Counted from the first letter of the stretch, positions 10,940 to 21,760 are shown. The stretch is 51,282 nt of DNA from Alphaproteobacteria bacterium (GCA_028599125.1 JAQRMX010000056.1:1-51282), one strand, 5' to 3'. Numbers and translations are program-made. Notes: a model not told the origin generated them from the letters alone.

Positions 10940-13546
10940 CTATTCCTCTCTCGTATCATCAATAAGAACCTCTCTTTTGCCTGCATGGTTAGCCGCGCTA
11001 ATGATCCCTTCCTCTTCCATGCGTTCAATGAGGGTTGCCGCACGGTTATAGCCGATTGAGAGACGCCGCTGTACATAACTGGTTGAAGCTTTCCTGTCTC
11101 GCGCAACGATCTGGACAGCGCGATCATAAAGTTCATTACTTTCTCCTTCGCCGGTCTCAGGTCCGTTGAAGAGACTCTCTTTCTGTTCATCTTCATTCAC
11201 AATCGCCTCAAGATATTCGGGTGTTCCCTGAGATTTGAGATGGTTAACGACTTTTTCGACATCCTCATCCGAGACAAAAGGACCATGAACGCGATGAAGG
11301 CGCCCCCCCCCTGACATGTAGAGCATATCCCCCTGACCAAGCAACTGCTCTGCTCCTTGTTCGCCTAAAATGGTACGACTGTCAATTTTTGATGTGACTT
11401 GAAAGGAGACGCGGGTTGGAAAATTCGCTTTGATGGTACCAGTGATAACATCAACAGAGGGACGCTGTGTTGCCGTAATCATGTGAATTCCTGCGGCACG
11501 TGCCATTTGTGCAAGGCGTTGGATGGCTCCTTCAATCTCTTTACCTGCAACCATCATCAGGTCTGCCATTTCGTCAACGATGACGACAAGATAGGGCATC
11601 GGGGTAAGGTTCATTTCCTCGCTTTCATAAATGGCCATGCCTGTTTCCTGATCAAAACCGGTCTGCACCGTCCGTGTCATGACCTCACCCTTTTCTATTG
11701 CTTTCCGGACGCGCTGATTGAACCCGTCAATATTACGTACGCCCAGTTTCGACATTTTCTTGTAGCGTTCCTCCATTTCATGCACTGTCCACTTCAGTGC
11801 GACGATTGCTTTTTTAGGGTCCGTTACCACGGGCGTGAGTAAGTGAGGGATGTTGTCATAGACTGATAATTCGAGCATTTTCGGATCTATCATGATAAGG
11901 CGGCATTGTTCCGGTGTGAGCCTGTAAATGAGTGACAGGATCATGGTATTGATCCCGACGGACTTTCCCGAACCTGTGGTTCCTGCGATGAGGAGATGTG
12001 GCATACGTGTAAGATCCGCGATCAAAGGCTCGCCGCCGATGACCTTACCAAGAGCCAGAGGCAGGCGTGCCTTCGAATGTGAAAACTCTTTTGAACCGAG
12101 AAGTTCCCTAAGATAAACAACTTCGCGGATTGTGTTCGGTAATTCAATGCCGATCGCGTTTCGGCCGGAAACGACCGCGACACGTGCGGCAACCGCGCTC
12201 ATGGAACGGGCGATATCATCTGCAAGGCCAATTACGCGAGAGGATTTTATGCCGGGGGCCGGTTCAAGCTCGTACAAGGTGACAACTGGCCCGGGTCGGA
12301 CATTGATAATTTCCCCCTTGACGCCAAATTCCTGCAATATCTTTTCAAGACTTTTAGCGTTTTTTCTTAAGGTATTCTGGCTCATATCCGCTCTGTTTCC
12401 GGTTGGAAGTTTAGGGGGCTCGAGAAAAGTCAAGAAAGGAAGCCGATAGGTTTTTTTCTTTCGTAAGAGTAAGGAGCCGGGCTCTTTCTTTTGCTCCTGG
12501 TCTTGCTTAAGTGTTTTGGTATGCGGCGTGATATTGATTGACGCCCCCTCTTGCTCCGGAAGGGGGAGGTGCTCCTCTTGCTCTTCCTCTGCCAGCTGAC
12601 GTTCCCTGCTTTTTTTAGACAGCAAAAAAGGCTCAATGCGCCCATCAGGGAGACGGTATGCGCTCCTTCCCGGGACAGAGCCGGTTGAAGGCTTTGTTTT
12701 CTGTTTTGCCGGAAAAATGTTTTTCAGGATGCGAAGGGGTTTTAGGACGTGGCGGGGAACGCTGATCAGTCTTTTCAGAAAAGAGATGACAGCACCAGGC
12801 CATCGGCGTTCCAGTTTTTCTCCTTCTTCTTCTTCATTTGAATACATCGGAAAGGACGTCTCCCCGTCACTTCCCTCTTTTTCGGCATCGTCATAAGACG
12901 GCTTCCGTCTGATAAAGACAGGCCATTGGGGGCGTTGTGGACGGAGGCCTAGTGAGAAAATGAAGAGGAGAAACGATCCCGTAAGGAATACCAGACCTGC
13001 CAGTATATTGCTCATGCTATCAGGGGGCGTTAAGATCAGAGAGAAGGTAATGCGCAAAAACAAGTCGCCTATGGCGCCTCCCAATCCCACCGTCAGTGGC
13101 CAGATGTCAGGAGTAAAGACCGTAGCAAAAAAACCGGCGGCTGCCGCTGTTGCTGCGAGACCTGCAAGAACACGGCGCTGCGGATAAACAGGGGGATGAT
13201 GGAGAATAGAGCACCAGCCCCACCACATGAGGGGTAAAATCAGAAGAAGGCTTGCCAGTCCAAATGTCTGGAAGCACATATCCGCTATGACAGCCCCATG
13301 AGAGCCAAGCATATTCTCAGGGGGCTTAAATGTTCCATGATTGAAACTGGGATCTTGTGGAGACCAGCTCAGTAGGCTGACGGTCAAAGCGGCTCCAGTT
13401 GCGAGGAGACCCAGACCGACCAGTTCTTTTAACCGGTTGCGTATGAGTTGCCGTAAACGGTCAGAAAGAATCAAATCGGCACCGAAAGCCCTGGTGTTTG
13501 CTCGCGGACGCTTTACAGCGCGCTGTTTATGTCTCGTTCGTCTCAT
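10940..13546 (-). CDS. ftsK: DNA translocase FtsK
   Basis: 868 aa; N-terminal TM segments, MPHLLIAGTTGSGKSVGINTMILSLIYR Walker A, C-terminal gamma-like winged helix (RDRKASTSYVQRRLSIGYNRAATLIERMEEEGI). Confidence 0.97.
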   Translation of the reverse strand: MRRTRHKQRAVKRPRANTRAFGADLILSDRLRQLIRNRLKELVGLGLLATGAALTVSLLSWSPQDPSFNHGTFKPPENMLGSHGAVIADMCFQTFGLASLLLILPLMWWGWCSILHHPPVYPQRRVLAGLAATAAAAGFFATVFTPDIWPLTVGLGGAIGDLFLRITFSLILTPPDSMSNILAGLVFLTGSFLLFIFSLGLRPQRPQWPVFIRRKPSYDDAEKEGSDGETSFPMYSNEEEEGEKLERRWPGAVISFLKRLISVPRHVLKPLRILKNIFPAKQKTKPSTGSVPGRSAYRLPDGRIEPFLLSKKSRERQLAEEEQEEHLPLPEQEGASINITPHTKTLKQDQEQKKEPGSLLLRKKKTYRLPFLTFLEPPKLPTGNRADMSQNTLRKNAKSLEKILQEFGVKGEIINVRPGPVVTLYELEPAPGIKSSRVIGLADDIARSMSAVAARVAVVSGRNAIGIELPNTIREVVYLRELLGSKEFSHSKARLPLALGKVIGGEPLIADLTRMPHLLIAGTTGSGKSVGINTMILSLIYRLTPEQCRLIMIDPKMLELSVYDNIPHLLTPVVTDPKKAIVALKWTVHEMEERYKKMSKLGVRNIDGFNQRVRKAIEKGEVMTRTVQTGFDQETGMAIYESEEMNLTPMPYLVVIVDEMADLMMVAGKEIEGAIQRLAQMARAAGIHMITATQRPSVDVITGTIKANFPTRVSFQVTSKIDSRTILGEQGAEQLLGQGDMLYMSGGGRLHRVHGPFVSDEDVEKVVNHLKSQGTPEYLEAIVNEDEQKESLFNGPETGEGESNELYDRAVQIVARDRKASTSYVQRRLSIGYNRAATLIERMEEEGIISAANHAGKREVLIDDTREE

Positions 13547-13780
13547 TTATGCAATCGTGTATCTCCAGAAGAACAAGGGCACATGTGATCAGGAAAAGGA
13601 CTCCCTTTTTCTGTAACTACGTAATGAAGTGGCCCCCTTTGCTTCATAATTTTTCCTTTTGAGCTTACATCATGATCCTGTCTAGCACAATTTACCGCAA
13701 GATAAGAAGGAACTGAGACCACGGGTCCTGACCTGATTTCTGACCATGAACGGCTCCCTGCCTGTTATAATTTTTCTCAG

Positions 13781-13825
13781 AATATGAGAGAATATGAGAG
13801 AATATGAGAGAATATGAGAGAATAT
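13781..13825. repeat. 10-bp tandem repeat (aatatgagag) x4.5
   Basis: Direct reading of 13779-13825. Confidence 0.95.
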
Positions 13826-14226
13826 CCGGGGCTTTGCTGTCCTTTTTTCCACAGCTTCCCTTTCCTGCTGCTCTTGCGGCGTGTTGCCTATTCTCCAGGT
13901 AATGGGGAGGGAACAGTGTTTATGGGGACAGATTTTTGGGATGTTGTGTCTTGCCGAGGGGACCCATAGAGGAGAAGGCTAGTAATTTCAGAGCATCATC
14001 AATGGGCATGTCATGCAATTTGCTTCCCATTTTATGTGCAAGGGGACAGGAAACAAAACCCACGAAAAAAGCGTATCCGGCCTTTTCCGAAAGGTAGGTC
14101 CGGAAAAAGGGATGATCTGTCTGATTTTCAGCCTCCTGACGTTCCTTTTATCTTCATACGGGGGTGTTTTTTCAGGACGGATAGTGTTTACTGGACAATA
14201 CGTCATGGTGGAAAAGGAAAAAGGCT

Positions 14227-15486
14227 ATGCGTAGGATCGTCTGCGATGTTCTCATCTCCGGGCAGGGATTCACCGGTTCTGCTCTGGCCTGTGCACTGGC
14301 GGGAACTGCTGGAGAGGCCCGTGAAATGAGGGTTGTCACCGTTGAACAGGACAAGCAGATGCCTGCATCACCGGGAGCATCTGTTTCACAAGACGGGCGG
14401 GCCAGTGCTCTTAACACAACAAGTCTCCGCTTATTATCCCGTCTCGGTGTGGAAGACCACATCAGGGATGCCATACAACCTGTTACGTCCATGCAGGTTT
14501 GCGACGGAGAGCTTGATGAAGCGGTGTATCTGCCTTTTTTATCGTTTGATACTTCCGGAGATCACGACGGGAATAAAGCCATTGCTTTTATTGTTTCTAA
14601 CAGTGCTTTGCGGGAGGGATTTGCCCGGCAGCTTGCAAAGAAGACGTCTGTTACGCGTCTGTTTGGTCAACGCATTGAAGCGTTTAAGGTAACGAATACG
14701 CGGACATGGGTAAAACTTGATGATGGACAAGAGATTGAGGCGTCTTTGCTCGTTGCCGCCGACGGAGCGCGTTCAAGGCTGCGTGATCTGGCCCGTATTA
14801 AGGTTTTGCGGAGAAATACGGGACAATGGGGTCTTACGGCTTCTGTGGCGCTTGGCTATGAGCATGAGGGGCAGGCTATCCAGCATTTTTTCCCGGGGGG
14901 ACCCTTCGCTCTTCTTCCTCTACCCGGTGCTTTCGCTTCTCTCGTCTGGACTGAACCTGCACACCGGGCCCGTTGCCTCATGGAGCTGCCGCTAGACGCC
15001 TTGCATGAAGAATTGATACGGCGTTCCGGCTGCCGGTTCGGTGATATACGCCTTGTCAGCACCTTGCAAGGCTGGCCACTTTTTTTTCAGATCGCCAGAT
15101 CTTTTGTTTCAGAACGGATTGCCCTTACCGGTGATGCTGCTCATCTTATTCATCCCCTTGCCGGACAGGGGCTCAATCTTGCTCTGAGGGATATTGCTGC
15201 CCTGACAGATTGCATACAGGAGGCCGTTTGTCTTGGTCTTGATCCGGGAGATTGGCAGGTACTGGAACGATATCAGCGATGGCGGCGATTCGATACTGTG
15301 ATGATGGGTACCGCTATGGAGGGCCTGAATGGCATTTTTTCCAACGATATGGACCCGATACGGATGGTGCGTGATCTTGGAATGGGCCTTCTTGAGCGGG
15401 TTCCTCTCCTGAAGGGTTGGATGATGAGTGAGGCAGCCGGGGAAGTCGGAACCCTTCCCCGGCTTCTCCGTGATTTTGGGGACTAA
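14227..15486 (+). CDS. UbiH/UbiF/COQ6 family FAD-dependent monooxygenase
   Basis: DVLISGQGFTGSALACALAG; IALTGDAAHLIHPLAGQGLNLALRDIAAL (GD motif). Confidence 0.92.
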   Translation: MRRIVCDVLISGQGFTGSALACALAGTAGEAREMRVVTVEQDKQMPASPGASVSQDGRASALNTTSLRLLSRLGVEDHIRDAIQPVTSMQVCDGELDEAVYLPFLSFDTSGDHDGNKAIAFIVSNSALREGFARQLAKKTSVTRLFGQRIEAFKVTNTRTWVKLDDGQEIEASLLVAADGARSRLRDLARIKVLRRNTGQWGLTASVALGYEHEGQAIQHFFPGGPFALLPLPGAFASLVWTEPAHRARCLMELPLDALHEELIRRSGCRFGDIRLVSTLQGWPLFFQIARSFVSERIALTGDAAHLIHPLAGQGLNLALRDIAALTDCIQEAVCLGLDPGDWQVLERYQRWRRFDTVMMGTAMEGLNGIFSNDMDPIRMVRDLGMGLLERVPLLKGWMMSEAAGEVGTLPRLLRDFGD

Positions 15487-15519
15487 TGTACGCGCTTTTC
15501 CTGGGTTAGAGTTCGATTC

Positions 15520-15534
15520 CGTCCAGATGGCGGG
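15520..15534. repeat. Left 15-bp direct repeat (candidate att core) of mini-island
   Basis: cgtccagatggcggg, identical to 17640..17654; on the minus strand this side reads ...RHLDGIEL-stop. Confidence 0.8.
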
Positions 15535-15671
15535 TTCAGGAACAGCCAGTTGCAACGTGTACCAAAGCATCTGATTTCATTGCATAAAACGGTGTTTATA
15601 GCGTTTGTCCTGTACTCGTGAATTGCAGTTGATTGCAGGCAAGACCGTGCAATTCCCGTACAAAAAGGACA

Positions 15672-16124
15672 ATGAAAATGGTTACTCAGCGATTGAAGAT
15701 AACGCAAGCAGCGTGCGAAAAGACACCACCCAACAGCAAGCCGTGGGACACCGAGATTAAGGGCTTCGGCTTGTTCACGGGCAAATCGACGAAGACATTT
15801 TACTATCAACGCGAAGTGCGCGGTAAGACGGTTCGCATCAAACTCGGGAACTTCCCACAGGTCTCCGCAGGCATCGCGCGTGGTGACGTGTTGCAGCTCG
15901 CCGCCGACCATGCGTCGGGCCTGTCCGCAAAGTGCCTCAATGCGTCGAAGATACCGACACCCGCGCAGGCTCTCGAAACGTATATCATGCGGCCCAAGCT
16001 GAGGTCCGAGAGAAACAAACGGCAAATCCACAATCAAATGCACCGACATTTGAAGAACTGTCGTGCTGCATTCATGCGCGCAGATGTACAAAGGCCTCGA
16101 ATGGATCGGTGGCTGTTTGCATAA
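15672..16124 (+). pseudogene. Truncated/frameshifted tyrosine integrase (Arm-type DNA-binding N-terminus only)
   Basis: MVTQRLKITQAACEKTPPNSKPWDTEIKGFGLFTGKSTKTFYYQREVRGKTVRIKLGNFPQVSAGIARGD resembles the DUF4102/Arm domain; continuation (VREKQTANPQSNAPTFEEL) is in another frame; no catalytic domain follows. Confidence 0.75.
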
Positions 16125-16244
16125 ATACACGAACACCTCGAATGGGACCCCTGTTTGAGATGGCGGGACGCCGAACCGGGTCTTCACAGAATTCTCCAGA
16201 AACATACTGACCACCCACTTGGGTGCCATGCCCACGCCCGTCAA

Positions 16245-17195
16245 TCATCCACTCAAATCCGCAGCCTCGTCAAAATATGCCTCATCAATCTGCTTGATAT
16301 GCAGAATATCTTTATCGCGGCATCCAATGTTGTGCTTGATCATCAGCTTTGCCAATTGAGAACCGTCGATTAGAACAATCCGAGCTCCCAAGTTCTTAAC
16401 CGTTTGCGTCGCAGACATTGTGAAGTGAGAGGTTGTGACAAAAATTCCTTTGGTTGTCTTCATGATGCTTAGAGCACCGTAGAATTCCCGGATATCGCCC
16501 GGCCCAACGCTGTTGCCTGCCGCATAGCGTTTTGCCTGCAAGTAAATTTGATCGACGCCGAGAGGGTCCTGATCAATAACACCATCCACGCCGTTATCGC
16601 CTGACTGCCCTAACGCCCTGCCAGCGTCTTCAGACGGTCCGCCATAGCCCATAGCTCTCAAGAGATCGACGATAAGGTTCTCGAAAAAACGTGGGGATGC
16701 CGAGCGAACACAGTCGAGCAGGTTTGCCGCTAGCGCAGCCTCAAGTTTCTTGTGTGCGGCCTGAAGGTTTTCGTCGGGCGTGTTAGAAACACTTTCGGAT
16801 TCCGCTGAATTGAACGTACTTTCCTGCTCGTCACTTTCTTTGCTTCGGGCTTTAAATTCCTGAAACTCGTCAAATTTCGCAAGAAATTTGTTATTGAGAA
16901 CGACATCTACATTTTCTTGAACAGAGCGCCCTCTGTCCGTCAATTCATACCAGCCGCGTTTGACGTTTTTCACCAACCCAGCTTGCTTCAGGTAGGACCG
17001 GGCCCAATGCACTCTATTAGCAAATTTCGTCTGACCGCCGCTTGGAAGTAGCTGCTGTCTCTCCTCGTCGCTCAATTCGAGACGATTGGAAATTTCTTCG
17101 ACCACATCCGAAATCTTTCGTGGTTCATTTTTTGCGCAATCCAAAACCGGGCGCATCAAAGACTGGTATTCAGGAATCATCGGCACTCTTTTCAA
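16245..17195 (-). CDS. mrr: Mrr-type restriction endonuclease (type IV)
   Basis: Mrr N-terminal winged helix (QTKFANRVHWARSYLKQAGLVKNVKRGWYELTDRG) plus PD-(D/E)XK-like core (FFENLIVDLLRAMGYGG...GDNGVDGVIDQDPLGVDQIYLQAKRY...FVTTSHFT). Confidence 0.92.
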   Translation of the reverse strand: MKRVPMIPEYQSLMRPVLDCAKNEPRKISDVVEEISNRLELSDEERQQLLPSGGQTKFANRVHWARSYLKQAGLVKNVKRGWYELTDRGRSVQENVDVVLNNKFLAKFDEFQEFKARSKESDEQESTFNSAESESVSNTPDENLQAAHKKLEAALAANLLDCVRSASPRFFENLIVDLLRAMGYGGPSEDAGRALGQSGDNGVDGVIDQDPLGVDQIYLQAKRYAAGNSVGPGDIREFYGALSIMKTTKGIFVTTSHFTMSATQTVKNLGARIVLIDGSQLAKLMIKHNIGCRDKDILHIKQIDEAYFDEAADLSG

Positions 17196-17625
17196 AATAT
17201 TTTGTTCAGTTTCACTATACTCTTCGGAGAGAGTTCATACACCCGCCAAAGCCCCGGACAACTCGTCAGCGCTTACGGTTCCACGCATCTCCCGACCGCA
17301 CACACCCAATCCAAACTGCACTCTATGATATGACGCGCGCTGCGATCAAATTATGCGCTCCTGAATGCAACAATAACGCTCACCGGCTAGGCAATTTTGG
17401 CAGCCTCAGAGCTCGTATATTACCTCTGATTGTTTCGGGACGAGAGAAATTTTCTTCCAGATGATTCAAAACGCGAAAGTTTAGGTCGACCGCCCATTCC
17501 ACGATCTGGCATTTGAATAGACGGTCTTCGTCAACGGGGACTTCGTTGAAGTTAATCTGGCCATGAATGTGTATCTTGTTTCGGTACTTACGTAATTCGT
17601 ATTGTTTTTGTGTTATAAATTCCCA

Positions 17626-17892
17626 TTACAACGACAGTTCGTCCAGATGGCGGGCCTCTTCCGGAAGCATGACGGGGATACCATTGCGGATCGGGTAGGC
17701 GAGATTTGCAGCTTTACTGATCAGTTCTTGCTTCGTGCTGTCATAAATGAGAGGGGATCTGGTAACAGGACACACCAAAAGCTCCAGTAATTTCCTGTCA
17801 GGTCCTTCTGCTTTTTTTTCTTTCTCTTCCGTCATTTTCTCTTCCTTTCTATCCGTCTCCCTGATTGGAATGATTGTCTCTTGTCCGCGCAA
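17626..17892 (-). CDS. Trm112 family protein
   Basis: [50 protein letters not shown]. Confidence 0.9.
   Translation of the reverse strand: MRGQETIIPIRETDRKEEKMTEEKEKKAEGPDRKLLELLVCPVTRSPLIYDSTKQELISKAANLAYPIRNGIPVMLPEEARHLDELSL
17640..17654. repeat. Right 15-bp direct repeat (candidate att core) inside the 3' end of the Trm112 gene
   Basis: cgtccagatggcggg; encodes part of the C-terminus RHLDELSL. Confidence 0.8.
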
Positions 17893-17897
17893 AAAAA

Positions 17898-18848
17898 TCA
17901 GGAAAACAAAAGGGTCGAAAGCTGTCGTCGTCCATTGATGCTATGAGGGTTCATTGGTCCCCAGATTTCAAAAAATGTGATCAATTGTTGACGCGCCTGC
18001 CCGTCTTTCCAGTCTCGATTCTTTTTTAGGATATAAATCAGTTGCTCAATAGCTCCTGCCCGTTCATTTTCAGCTTCAAGGGCAATGGAGAGGGCAAAGC
18101 GTGCCTCAAAATCTTCAGGGGAGTTCCTGATTTGCTCTTGTAACAGGGAAAGAGAGCCAGCTTCTTTTCTTTGCCCGGCCAGTTTAAGGAGGGCAACCAC
18201 ACCGGAAAGGGGAGGTTTTTTCAGAGCTGCCTCAGGCGCCATGGAAAGTGTTTGGTTTGCTCGTTCCTCATCGCCTAGACCAAAATAACAGCGCGCAAGG
18301 CCCGCGATAGCAGCTCCATTATTCTTGTCTTCTCCGAGAACGAAAGCAAACCCCTGTGCGGCCTCTGTTATATCATGAGCTTCAAGCGCCGCCTGAGCGT
18401 CAGAAAGGGCCTTCTGTAAAAGATTTTTCCGTGGAGGCCCACACAAATTGTTAATGAATGCCGTGAGGCGGGCCTCTGTCTGAAGTCCTGCGAATCCGTC
18501 CACAGGACGACCGTCCTTGAAAGCAAATACCGCAGGAACGGAGGAGATCCCAAACTGGGCTGCAAGGAGGGGATGAGCCTCAATGTTAAGCTGGGTTACT
18601 TTTAGATCAGATGGACGGGCTTTGGCAAGTTTTTCAAGTAACAGTGTGATTTTTTTGCACTCCGCGTTACGGGGAGACCAAAAATGCACTAAAACGGCCT
18701 GCTTCAGTGAGGAGTTCTTGACCTCGGTTTCGAAATTTTGTGGAGTGATGTTCATCATTACCGTTTTTTTCTCTTCGATAATTTTGTGTGTCCCGAATTT
18801 CATGTCTTTTAGAATTCCATCCTGTTTCCGGTCTTTCCTCATCACCAA
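17898..18848 (-). CDS. Thioredoxin-domain/TPR protein (YbbN/CnoX-like)
   Basis: [44 protein letters not shown] thioredoxin fold with altered CXXC (NAEC), then TPR-like helices; N-terminal ~30 aa may be untranslated. Confidence 0.85.
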   Translation of the reverse strand: MVMRKDRKQDGILKDMKFGTHKIIEEKKTVMMNITPQNFETEVKNSSLKQAVLVHFWSPRNAECKKITLLLEKLAKARPSDLKVTQLNIEAHPLLAAQFGISSVPAVFAFKDGRPVDGFAGLQTEARLTAFINNLCGPPRKNLLQKALSDAQAALEAHDITEAAQGFAFVLGEDKNNGAAIAGLARCYFGLGDEERANQTLSMAPEAALKKPPLSGVVALLKLAGQRKEAGSLSLLQEQIRNSPEDFEARFALSIALEAENERAGAIEQLIYILKKNRDWKDGQARQQLITFFEIWGPMNPHSINGRRQLSTLLFS

Positions 18849-19216
18849 TCATCCGCTCCTTTCTTCCCTATGGAGGGCTCTTACTCCTGTAGAGGGCACC
18901 TCCATGGTGAAATACACCCCATGTCCAAGAACCAACAGATATACTATTTCTTTTCCGCTTCTCTTTTTCCTGTGTCAAGGGAGATAGAAATAAGAAGGTC
19001 GCAAGAAACAGGTGTATCCTGTTAATCTTTGTCTCCGGATTTATTCTGAATAAGTCCTCCAGAAGACGTATTTTCTCTTGTTTCTGACGGTCATATCTTT
19101 TCCGGTTTTTGTTTTTGTTTGCATTAAAGCGAAAAATGGGCAATAAAGCTTGTGCTGTTTTTCACTTTTTTTGTCGGAATTTCAATATATTATTACCTTC
19201 CTGCCATATTGGGACT

Positions 19217-19291
19217 GCGGGCGTAGCTCAGGGGTAGAGCACAACCTTGCCAAGGTTGGGGTCGTGGGTTCGAATCCCATCGCCCGCTCCA
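19217..19291 (+). tRNA. tRNA-Gly (GCC) with encoded CCA
   Basis: gcgggcg-tagctca...caacc-ttGCCaa-ggttg...ttcgaat...cgcccgc-t-cca; cloverleaf folds by eye. Confidence 0.95.
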
Positions 19292-19497
19292 GTGGTAGCT
19301 TCCGGGGGAAGCGTTCTAAGCAATTTCTGTTGTTTTGATTTTCTCATTTCGGAGAAAAAATCTGTTCTGTGCGGAAATCGAAGAGCCCGGGGATTCGGGC
19401 GTGGAAAAGTGATTCGAAAGCGTGGGGTGGACGGCTGTATCCTGAACTGTTTTTGCCTTCCTTTCTTCCTGTTTTCTTTTTTCCCCTGATGCCGGAG

Positions 19498-19533
19498 AGA
19501 GTATTTTAACAGGTCAGAGTATTTTAACAGGTC
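19498..19533. repeat. Perfect 18-bp tandem duplication agagtattttaacaggtc
   Basis: Direct reading. Confidence 0.9.
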
Positions 19534-20140
19534 ATGCAAGTGGGCTGTAGGCCGATCTTGCCTGTTCGTTTGGTCTATTTTGTATTTTCAGCACATCCAT
19601 GAATGAGTGTAGCCTGTATGTCAGGGTCCGCGGGGACTTTGCTTGTGCCACGAAATCTGATCAGAAAGAGAAAGAGAAAGAGAGAGGGAAGGCCGGTCTG
19701 AAGCTTTTGCCTGTTGCCGGAGGCATTCAGGCTTTTCGCAGGGCGTCATCTCATTAGGCTAAGAGAAGGGGGGATGACGCAAAACATCCCCGTGGGGCAT
19801 AGGATGTATCAGAAGGCCTTTCCATCTTCTTTTTTGCATTACGATTTATCCAGAAATAAAACTCAAGATTATGTTTACTAATGGACGTTTTTTTGTAATG
19901 ACGCACCAATTAATTTACTTATAGAAACAATTTTGTCAATTAAAAAGTTTTAAATAGAAAGTTTATTTTTCATTATTTTTCCTGGATACAGAAAAGAGAA
20001 GCGAGGTGCGGATTCAGTTATTAAAGAGGGGCAGAGAAGAGGGCGGTGAGGCAGCCGAAAAGAGAGGGGGTGCGGGTTGTGAACGCAGGTAGCAGATTAG
20101 GTGCGTGGTTATAGGCTTTAATTATGGAAATTCAATGGAA

Positions 20141-20752
20141 TTAAATTCTTTCGACGAGAGAATTCGGCCAGGCCAGGCGTACTGGAGCAGCCCATTTCAG
20201 CTTCACATCAAACATATTGTCAATAAATGGATTGACGCTGATAAGGTGAAATGTTTCCGGTTGACTTCCGGGTTTTATATGTTTTACCCAAGCATTCCCA
20301 TTTTCATCTTCACAGACACAGATTGATCCCAAAGCTTCTGTTGGAACACCAAATGTCTCTCGGGAATAAAACAGCACATCTCCATTCTTATAGACAGGAA
20401 ACATGCTGTCTCCTTCCACTTCTACGGCTACAATACTGCTTCTGTGAGGTAAATCGGCAGGACATGCAACGTGGTAAAGCCCATTTCCCCTTTCGAAATC
20501 ATCAATGAGGGGCACTTTCGCACCTGCACCGACCTTCCCGGCGACTGAAATCGGTTTTGCGTCGTCAAACAGATCTCCGACCCGAACATCAAGAACTTTT
20601 GCGATGGAAAGCAAGGTATCCGTTGAGGGTGATTTTTTTATATTCATGCTTTCAATCGCAGCAATGTAAGGGCGTGAGATACCAGCTGCATCAGCAAGTT
20701 GATATTGCTTCATACCCTTTTGTTTCCTGATTTTACGAATACGGCTATTCAT
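20141..20752 (-). CDS. XRE-HTH / S24 (LexA-like) phage repressor
   Basis: RKQKGMKQYQLADAAGISRPYIAAIESMN HTH; C-term VEGDSMFPVYKNGDVLFYSRE and GNAWVKHIKP of S24 peptidases. Confidence 0.92.
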   Translation of the reverse strand: MNSRIRKIRKQKGMKQYQLADAAGISRPYIAAIESMNIKKSPSTDTLLSIAKVLDVRVGDLFDDAKPISVAGKVGAGAKVPLIDDFERGNGLYHVACPADLPHRSSIVAVEVEGDSMFPVYKNGDVLFYSRETFGVPTEALGSICVCEDENGNAWVKHIKPGSQPETFHLISVNPFIDNMFDVKLKWAAPVRLAWPNSLVERI

Positions 20753-20827
20753 GATGAGAATCTACTACAGAGAAAATAAGAACCCTATAATCAGAAAGAA
20801 AATATAATTCCATTAGTAACTTTCAGC

Positions 20828-20856
20828 TTGACAACATATAGTTACCAATAGAAAAT
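20828..20856 (+). promoter_or_regulatory. Candidate rightward early promoter (TTGACA - 17 bp - GAAAAT) with flanking dyad
   Basis: TTGACA at 20828-20833; ttagtaac/gttaccaa imperfect inverted half-sites surround it; divergent from the repressor. Confidence 0.35.
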
Positions 20857-21733
20857 ATCAATCCATCGGATAATAAAATTATGCCGGGGAAGGGTGAAAG
20901 AGAAAAGATAAAATTCCTGCAAAAGGTGAAACATTGGAAAGACAGCTGTTTTTGTGGCTCTCCTGGAGCATTACGCTGATTCTGTTTGATTATTATAGGC
21001 AAATCAGATGCAGATTTCAGGAAAGGGATAACAGAACTTTGTTCCCGGTAAAAAAACTAAAGGCAGGAGCAAAAAGGTAAACGAAGGGGAAAGGCCTGTT
21101 TGAAGGAATTCCTGGCCAGTCAGGCGGATGGAATGGTGGTGAAGGTTCGGCAACCGGCGGGGAAGGATCCTCCCCGTACCATCTCAGATCACGGAAGAAG
21201 GAGATTATAAAGCTTTCACTTGTCAGAATTGTAAGAAAAATCATGAGAACTTTACAATATCTTTATCTATTGTTTGGAAAAAACGACCTCCTGTTCCTCC
21301 TTCTTTTCTCTTTCGTCAGGCGGGAAAGAGGGCTGAAAAATGGAAACAGAAGGGAGTGGTTACACCTCGGATTTGCTTTGCTCTTCTTTTCCGGAAAATC
21401 CCAGAAGGGACGTACAAGGATATCAAATTGAGGATAATTTGTGAAAACTCGGCAGGAAAATGTTTGAAATCATCTGGAGACAATTATTTTATTTACGCGA
21501 TTTATGTCATCCGGTTGTCACTTGTCCTGCGGTCAGCTCTCTTCCTCCTTTCCCCTTTAGTAAGGAAAATACAAAACCTGTGTCTTTTCCTTTCCCGGTA
21601 GAGAGGAGGGAAGGGAACGGTCAAGACCGGCGTGGCCTGAGAGTGGGAGGTCATGAGATATGAAGATACGGCGCCGGTTCAAAAAGGAATGTTGCGGACG
21701 TTCTTTCTGCCCTGTGGCTGCCTTCCTTTTTTT

Positions 21734-21760
21734 TCTGCAACGATCTGAGATCGTTGCAGA
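21734..21760. repeat. Perfect 13-bp dyad tctgcaacgatct-g-agatcgttgcaga
   Basis: Direct reading; noncoding gap between repressor and Prim-Pol gene. Confidence 0.85.

Noticed and set aside
13781-13825. Short regular repeats as CRISPR
   Set aside because: 10-bp pure tandem repeat with no spacers.
15510-15534. tRNA fragment (gttcgattcc resembles a T-loop)
   Set aside because: No matching acceptor or T-stem; better explained as the ancestral 3' end of the Trm112 gene.
15483-16244. 253-aa minus-strand ORF across the island's left end
   Set aside because: Antisense to the integrase remnant, no recognisable motifs; spans the att repeat.
19217-19291. tRNA-Gly as prophage attB
   Set aside because: Plausible position, but no second copy of its 3' end (ttcgaatcccatcgcccgctcca) was seen near the right edge; an exact-match search should confirm.
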